Assembly: GCA_025531455.1 (NCBI GenBank)
Contig: JAMYHL010000008.1
Location: forward strand, 1 to 64,000
Length of the DNA: 64,000 nucleotides
Reading direction: 5' to 3'
From: Apiotrichum sp. Y4204
Taxonomy: Eukaryota > Basidiomycota > Tremellomycetes > Trichosporonales > Trichosporonaceae
The translations under genes and the position numbers were made by a program. The notes under the pieces are model-generated. The model was not told where the DNA came from. It ran no database searches and saw only the letters and a list, made by a program, of their open reading frames with translations. Shown piece by piece: positions 59,100 to 64,000 of the stretch; the stretch's first letter is position 1; every line of letters starts with the position of its first letter.

Positions 59100-61534
59100 A
59101 TGCGCGCCCGCCAGCTCCCCCCGCTTTCCCAGCTCTCCCAGCTCCCTCTCCCGCCCCATCCCCAACCCCATCATTTGGAACAGCACACTCTCCTTCTTCC
59201 CCCACTCGCGCCATCATCTTCGCCGAGCTCGACATCAGAGCAAATCTCACAAACCTCGCACATCGCGCTCGCGCCGCCATCATTCTCCTCGTCGCCGAGC
59301 TCAGAGCAGGTATCCACCCCGCTCCCGACCGCCCCTCCTTCCCCTTCTCCAGCTCGAGGTTCTCCCACGGCGCCGTCCCCAGACTGGACAGGTTTTCTCA
59401 ATCTCGACGGCATGTCCCCGGGCCTGCCCCCGCCGTGGGCCTCGGCCTCATTCCCCGGCGAACTCGTTGCCAGCGCTACGGCCAGTGAGAATGAGGAGCC
59501 GAGTACGAGTACGCGGTACGACCCGCTCGCGCCGATGCTGGGCCCGCGGAGTATCCAGAGTCTCCTCAATCACCATGTGCGCCGTAACCACCCCGTGGAT
59601 CCGAGGTGCGTGTTCTGGAGCGGGGGCGAATGGGGGGTAGTTGGACATTACGCATGGCACGCGCACGGTTCCAACCCCTAGCCACTTCAGAGTCCACAGT
59701 CCTCAGTCCGCAGTCATATCATAGCGCTGATCACACAGCTCGCACTCCCCGTCACTCAAGACGCTCCCGTTCCCAGACGACGTGGGGTGAGTTCTTTACG
59801 TTCTTCCTAGTTTGTTGCTCGTGCCACACCACGCTACTCCCCCGCAACATCTTGCGCCCTCCACATTCCGCCACTTAAGCTTCTTTTTCTGATCTGGCGT
59901 CCTGGAGTCCCTGTGGCGAAACAAAGAAAAAAAAAAAAAGAGAAGAAGTGGCAGACGCGCCTAGACACAGACAGCGTGTCGGATCCAGCAAACGACACTT
60001 AGCATACATCAGACCACGCAGAGCATGCAGAGCCTGCAGAGCTTGCAGAGTTCCCCTCCTCGCCCTCAGTAAATACCATCCACTAACGACTGCAGATACC
60101 GCCGGCCGCCGCACACCTCGCCGCGCGCATACCAGCTGCACGTCCCCGCCGAGCGCGTGCCGCCGCTGCCGCTGCCACTGCCTCCCCTCGGCCTCGGCCT
60201 CGACCCACTGCCGGGACATGGCGACAGGCTGCCCTCGCCGCTGTATTTCACCCATGACGAGCCCTCGCTCTCCACTTCGCCGCCCCTCGCCTCTGGATCG
60301 GGGTCGGCGTCCGGCCCCTCTACCTCCGCTTCGGGCGGCTCGGGGTCCGCACTCCCCACGCTCCCCACGCTACCTCCCCTCCCTCCCCTCCCGGCGCGAT
60401 ACTATGACCGCGTAGCCCGATACTGGCCGCCGATCCACGTGCGCATGGGCTCCAGTGCATGGGACCAACAGACAGTCGCGCCCGAGACGTTTGGCGTGTG
60501 GAAACGCACGGCGGGGGAGGCCGCAATCTCTCCGATGGAAAGCACGTATTCGCGCGGGAGCGACGCCGGGGGTAGCTACGAGCGCTACGTGTCCGAATAC
60601 GAGTATCAAGAGTATGTCGATGCGGACGGCGACGTGCCCATGCAGATTCCTATGCCGGACGCGTGGGCGAGCAACATGGATACTTTGGCGGCTGTGGCGG
60701 CCACGTCCCCCCGCAGCGGCGAGTTTCCCTCGACATCAGCAACGACGCTGCCGCCGCCGCTCCCTCTGCCACTCCCGCTCCCGCTGCCGGCGACGCCGCG
60801 CCGCAAGCCCAAACTGTCTGGAACGCCGCCCAAGCCGAACCGCAACACGCACAGTTTCGGGGAACACGAGTCGTTTGAGGCCGAGGCGGGCATGGTCGTC
60901 GCCGGGTGGCGGTTCACGGACAGCTCGGACGTGCAGGGCGATTTCGTGAGATTGAAAATAAGTAAAGGGGGAGGCTGACGGTTAGGATATCCGGATTTGT
61001 AACGTGTGCAAGACGGACCGGCCGGGAGCGAATACGTGGCGCCGGTCTCTGGACGACAAGCATATCGTGAGTAGATTCAAAGCTGTTTCTGACACCCAGT
61101 TGTGTAATAAATGCGGTATTTTCCAGCGCACGCACCACCGCGACCGGACGCGCCGGCCCGACGACCACCGCGCGGTATATACCGTTGCGGAGCTGCGGTG
61201 CCGGGTACCAGGGCAGCAGAAGCTGGACGGGGCGCGCGCGGCCGCGGACGTGAGTCGTGAGCGGGAGATGCGGGAGAGAGAAAAGGAGCGCGCGAGGGAG
61301 GGGGATACAGACGAGTGGGAGAGCTCTGGAGAGGGCAGGGGTAAGGGGAAAGGAAAGGAAAAGGCTGCGAGTGCGAGTGCCAGTCCGAAGAACAAGGCGA
61401 GTCCGAAGAAGACGCCGAAATCCACCACAAAACACGCCGAAGTCAAGGGGGCCCCGAAGGCGCGCGTGCGCTCTCAACTCAAGAAACGCGTAAAGGGGCG
61501 CAGGAGGAAGGACGACGACGAGTACCAGCCATAA
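59100..61534 (+). CDS. GATA-type zinc-finger transcription factor with 20-residue loop
   Basis: Four exons (59100-59605, 60096-60945, 60986-61066, 61100-61534) give 623 residues. The N-terminal two-thirds are Pro/Ser/Leu-rich with blocks of PPLPLPLPLP. One zinc finger at about 455-478 reads CNVC, 20 residues, CNKCGIFQRTHHRDR, with the TWRR and CGIFQRTHH signatures of GATA factors. The loop is 20 residues, not the 17 or 18 of most fungal GATA factors, and matches the Ash1-type class in yeast. The finger is split by a phase-0 intron. The C-terminus is very basic and coiled-coil-like (RKKR-type, ending DDDEYQP). It would bind GATA-like DNA as a regulator in the nucleus. Intron 1 is 490 bp. The true start could lie upstream; 59100 has strong context but no domain evidence. 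Confidence 0.85.
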
Positions 61535-62037
61535 AAGACGGCCTGGTGCCGCGCTGTGAAGCCATTTCAGATTATGAGCAGCATTATCTATACCCCCGAG
61601 ACATACCCGTCCCGATACCCATATCCTCGGACCGACCTCCAACCTTCCACCCTCGACCTTCGCCTCGGCCTTCGAACACTGTCCGCATGAGACTCCGGCC
61701 GTTTCCCATTTCCGCCATACCTCTGCCACCGATGCCTAATTAGCTTGTAAACATACTTCATGTGATGCCTTCGTTCTTTAGAATATTGCACGTTTTCCAG
61801 GTTGCAACAGAAGCGCCGGCGTCAGTCATGCGTCAGTTCAGCGTTAGCGAACAGAAATGACCAGACTGTTTCCTGTGTCGTCATACCACGCGGCATCCCT
61901 GACCCCAACAAAGTTAACACCTCTCAACCAGACAGATCACACGTTCGTCGCGGATCAGTCTACAGCGCTCGCTGCGCTCGCCGCATTCGCGCATTACACA
62001 ACGTCACATGCAATACAATACCACTGGAACAAGACGT
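61535..62037. other. Convergent gap between GATA-factor gene and SEC14
   Basis: 503 bp between two 3' ends. No gene is seen; short alternating runs are present. Confidence 0.4.
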
Positions 62038-63560
62038 CTACGCGACAGGCGCGGGAGCGGCGGCAGATGCGTCGCCGACCTGGGCAACCTTGTTCCACGG
62101 GCCGGCGTTGGAGAGCGAGCAGCCTCCCACGCAGCGGCACGTTCCGCCGAGGTTCTCGGGCAGGTTCTCGGCGGGGATGTACTTGAGGAGCTCGGTCTTG
62201 TAGTTTTTGCCGAGAATGTGGATCTTGCGCTGGGTCGCCTCGTCGAGCCACGGCTTGATCAGGCTCCACACGGTCGAGAACAGGTACGGCGCGTTGATGA
62301 TAAACATGAAGCCCATAGTCTCGGGGTAGTGGTTCTGGCCAATGTTGGATGCGGCGCTGACGTAGTCCTTGACTGAATGTCAGCGGGTCTAAATCGCAAG
62401 CTACTCACCCTTGTAGAAGGTCGAGATACCAGCGTTGTGGAGGTCAAGAATCGTGCACGACGTCTCGACGAGGTGGCCCTGCTGCGCGGAGCACGCCGTC
62501 AGGCGGTCGCCAAGGAAGAGCTCGTACTCGTGCACGAGGTGCTTGAGCTGGCGGTCCTGGGTGGTGAGCTTGTAGAGAGCGTTGATGTCGAGCTTGCCGA
62601 GCTGCTCAATGTACACCGGGCGGCCCTCCCTGTCCGTCTTGTGGTAGAACTGGGGGTAGTACTGGTCGACCTTGGCCTGCTCGGGGTAGTCGAAGCCGTT
62701 CCTGGGTGTCAGAAAGGCGAAGTTGGTGCTAGGCTGGGGAGAACCATAGGGAGATATGGGTCGAGACGTCACGCGAGATGCGGCGATGACAACGTGAAAA
62801 TCGCACAGATACTCTGCGCGTCGGAGAATTCTGAACTCCAGTACCTGCTGCCACGGCGGGCATTCGCAGGACTCAGAGCAGCGCCGCGTCCAAACACACG
62901 CTCACGGTTCTCTGCCTCATCACGGTCCCAACCCCCAGTTTCCTCCCCACGCGCGACTCACTTGCAGATCTCGTCGGCGCCAAACTCCTTGCGCCACTTC
63001 TCGTTGTTCTCCCACATGAGCTTGGCCTTCGGGATGTCAAACTTGCGGGCGCGGAGGAAGCGGAGGAGCGTGTTGTCGTCGAAGCGATCGCGGCCAACGG
63101 CAATCTTGGCGGCCTCGAGGTCTGCGGGGATAAGACCCGCCTCGGTGAGCTCCTTGCGGAACTGGACGAGCGCGGCCTCCTGGTTCGCGTCACTGTGGGG
63201 GTTAAGAGGGTCATCGTAGATACGCGACGTGACGGAGGATGTGTCACGGCGAGAGTGTTCGGTTTAAGCGTTTCGGGATTTGCAAGCGCGATGCATGGGT
63301 CGAGAGAGATGCGGAGAAGGACGACGGGAAGGCATCGGGCCAGGGAAGACACAAGAGGAAAGACAAATGCGGGGGCAGGCAACGGTGCGTAGAGTGTCAG
63401 TACTGGTCCAAGCCGGGTCACCGCGCTCTCCGCCCCCACTTCCCCCAGCGACGTACAGGTGACCGGGGTGGCCGGAGAGGGGGTCGACGGCAGCGGCCTG
63501 CACGAAGTCAGCATTAACAGCTAGAAGATGCTAGGCGAGGGTACGTACAGTGGCGGACAT
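62038..63560 (-). CDS. SEC14: Phosphatidylinositol/phosphatidylcholine transfer protein Sec14
   Basis: Exons 63560-63549, 63497-63457, 63192-62962, 62701-62409 and 62372-62038 give 303 residues. The CRAL-TRIO N-domain is at 40-90 ([35 protein letters not shown]). The lipid-binding domain follows: [66 protein letters not shown] and [16 protein letters not shown]. The PETMG and RPV(Y) features are canonical. It exchanges PI and PC on Golgi membranes. The first coding exon is only MSAT and the second only 41 nt; the joins restore GHPGHLDANQEA and [11 protein letters not shown]. Confidence 0.96.
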
Positions 63561-64000
63561 GGTGGAGAGCGAGCTAGAGAATGGAGAGAAGACGAGTAGC
63601 GCAGTAGTGGTGGTGGTGGTGGGGGTGTATCCAGGACGGTTCTTCTATTGTGATCGTGGCTCGTATACCTGTCGTCGGGGGAGACTGAGAAACAAAAAAC
63701 AAAAAAAGATCGAGATTGAGTAAATAAAAAAACTTGAACTGGAATAGATGGAATGGAATTGTCGCAAGGAGAGACGATGACACCAAAGCCGAGTGTGTCT
63801 CGAGACCGTGACAGCCAGCGAGCGAGCGAGCGTGGCAGGTGGCCAGGTGGCTTCAGAGGCGCAGCGCGCAGCCAGCGACAGTGCTACAGTGGCACGACGG
63901 GGCGCACGACAGGGGAGGACTAGGGCCCGATGACAACAAAACCCAGAGGCTAGAGGCCAGAGGCCAGAGGGAAAGGGGAGGCAAGGCAGACGGGAGCAGC
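63561..64000. other. SEC14 leader and promoter region
   Basis: CT-rich on the SEC14-sense strand near 63600-63780. No gene is seen to the window edge. Short AGGCCAGAGGC-type repeats lie at 63945-63970. Confidence 0.4.

Overview
This is a 64-kb piece of a gene-dense, GC-rich fungal nuclear genome. Almost every gene is interrupted by short introns. Most are 33-60 nt, open with GTGAGT or a close variant, carry a CTGAC/CTAAC-like branch site and end in CAG. Codon third positions are strongly G/C in real exons, and this bias was used to separate genes from shadow frames. The gene set and compact intron-rich style (RVB1, SF3a1, MCM3, STI1, RAS1, SEC14, RPL9, SPO11, a fungal hybrid histidine kinase, an Ash1-type GATA factor, GPI-type proteins) point to a basidiomycete yeast, most likely Tremellomycetes/Trichosporonales. 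The lineage is an inference; no rRNA, tRNA or mating locus was seen.

Layout, left to right. 0-9 kb: a gene end at the left edge, two tentative small genes, a six-exon membrane hybrid histidine kinase, RVB1, and mitochondrial bL34 sharing a promoter region with RVB1. 9-25 kb: MITE copy 1, a formin-type GTPase-binding-domain protein without an FH2 domain, SF3a1, a ten-exon aldo/keto reductase with an 11-nt microexon, SPO11, kynurenine aminotransferase, a mitochondrial pyruvate carrier subunit and palmitoyl-protein thioesterase. 25-42 kb: a small membrane protein, RAS1, a large alpha/beta hydrolase, a RecA-like protein that may be a SWSAP1-type Shu-complex subunit, a SET protein, a Dabb protein, an Ysc84-type SYLF protein, two uncharacterised genes and STI1. 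42-64 kb: MCM3, two cysteine-rich proteins with GPI-type tails facing each other, ZPR1, MITE copy 2 (inverted relative to copy 1), an uncharacterised protein, RPL9, a 4.6-kb gene-poor stretch, a GATA factor and SEC14.

The genes are mostly unlinked housekeeping functions, with no biosynthetic cluster. Two genes, SPO11 and the possible SWSAP1 homologue, would both serve recombination, but they lie 14 kb apart and are probably unlinked in regulation. The most distinctive observations are: a pair of about 208-bp TA-flanked inverted-repeat elements in inverted orientation; start codons isolated or split by introns (STI1, ZPR1); the 11-nt microexon; a low-complexity insertion inside the histidine-kinase ATPase domain; and a possible divergent Rad51 paralogue. 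All exon joins were made by eye from splice consensus, reading phase and family motifs; no alignment or transcript data were available.
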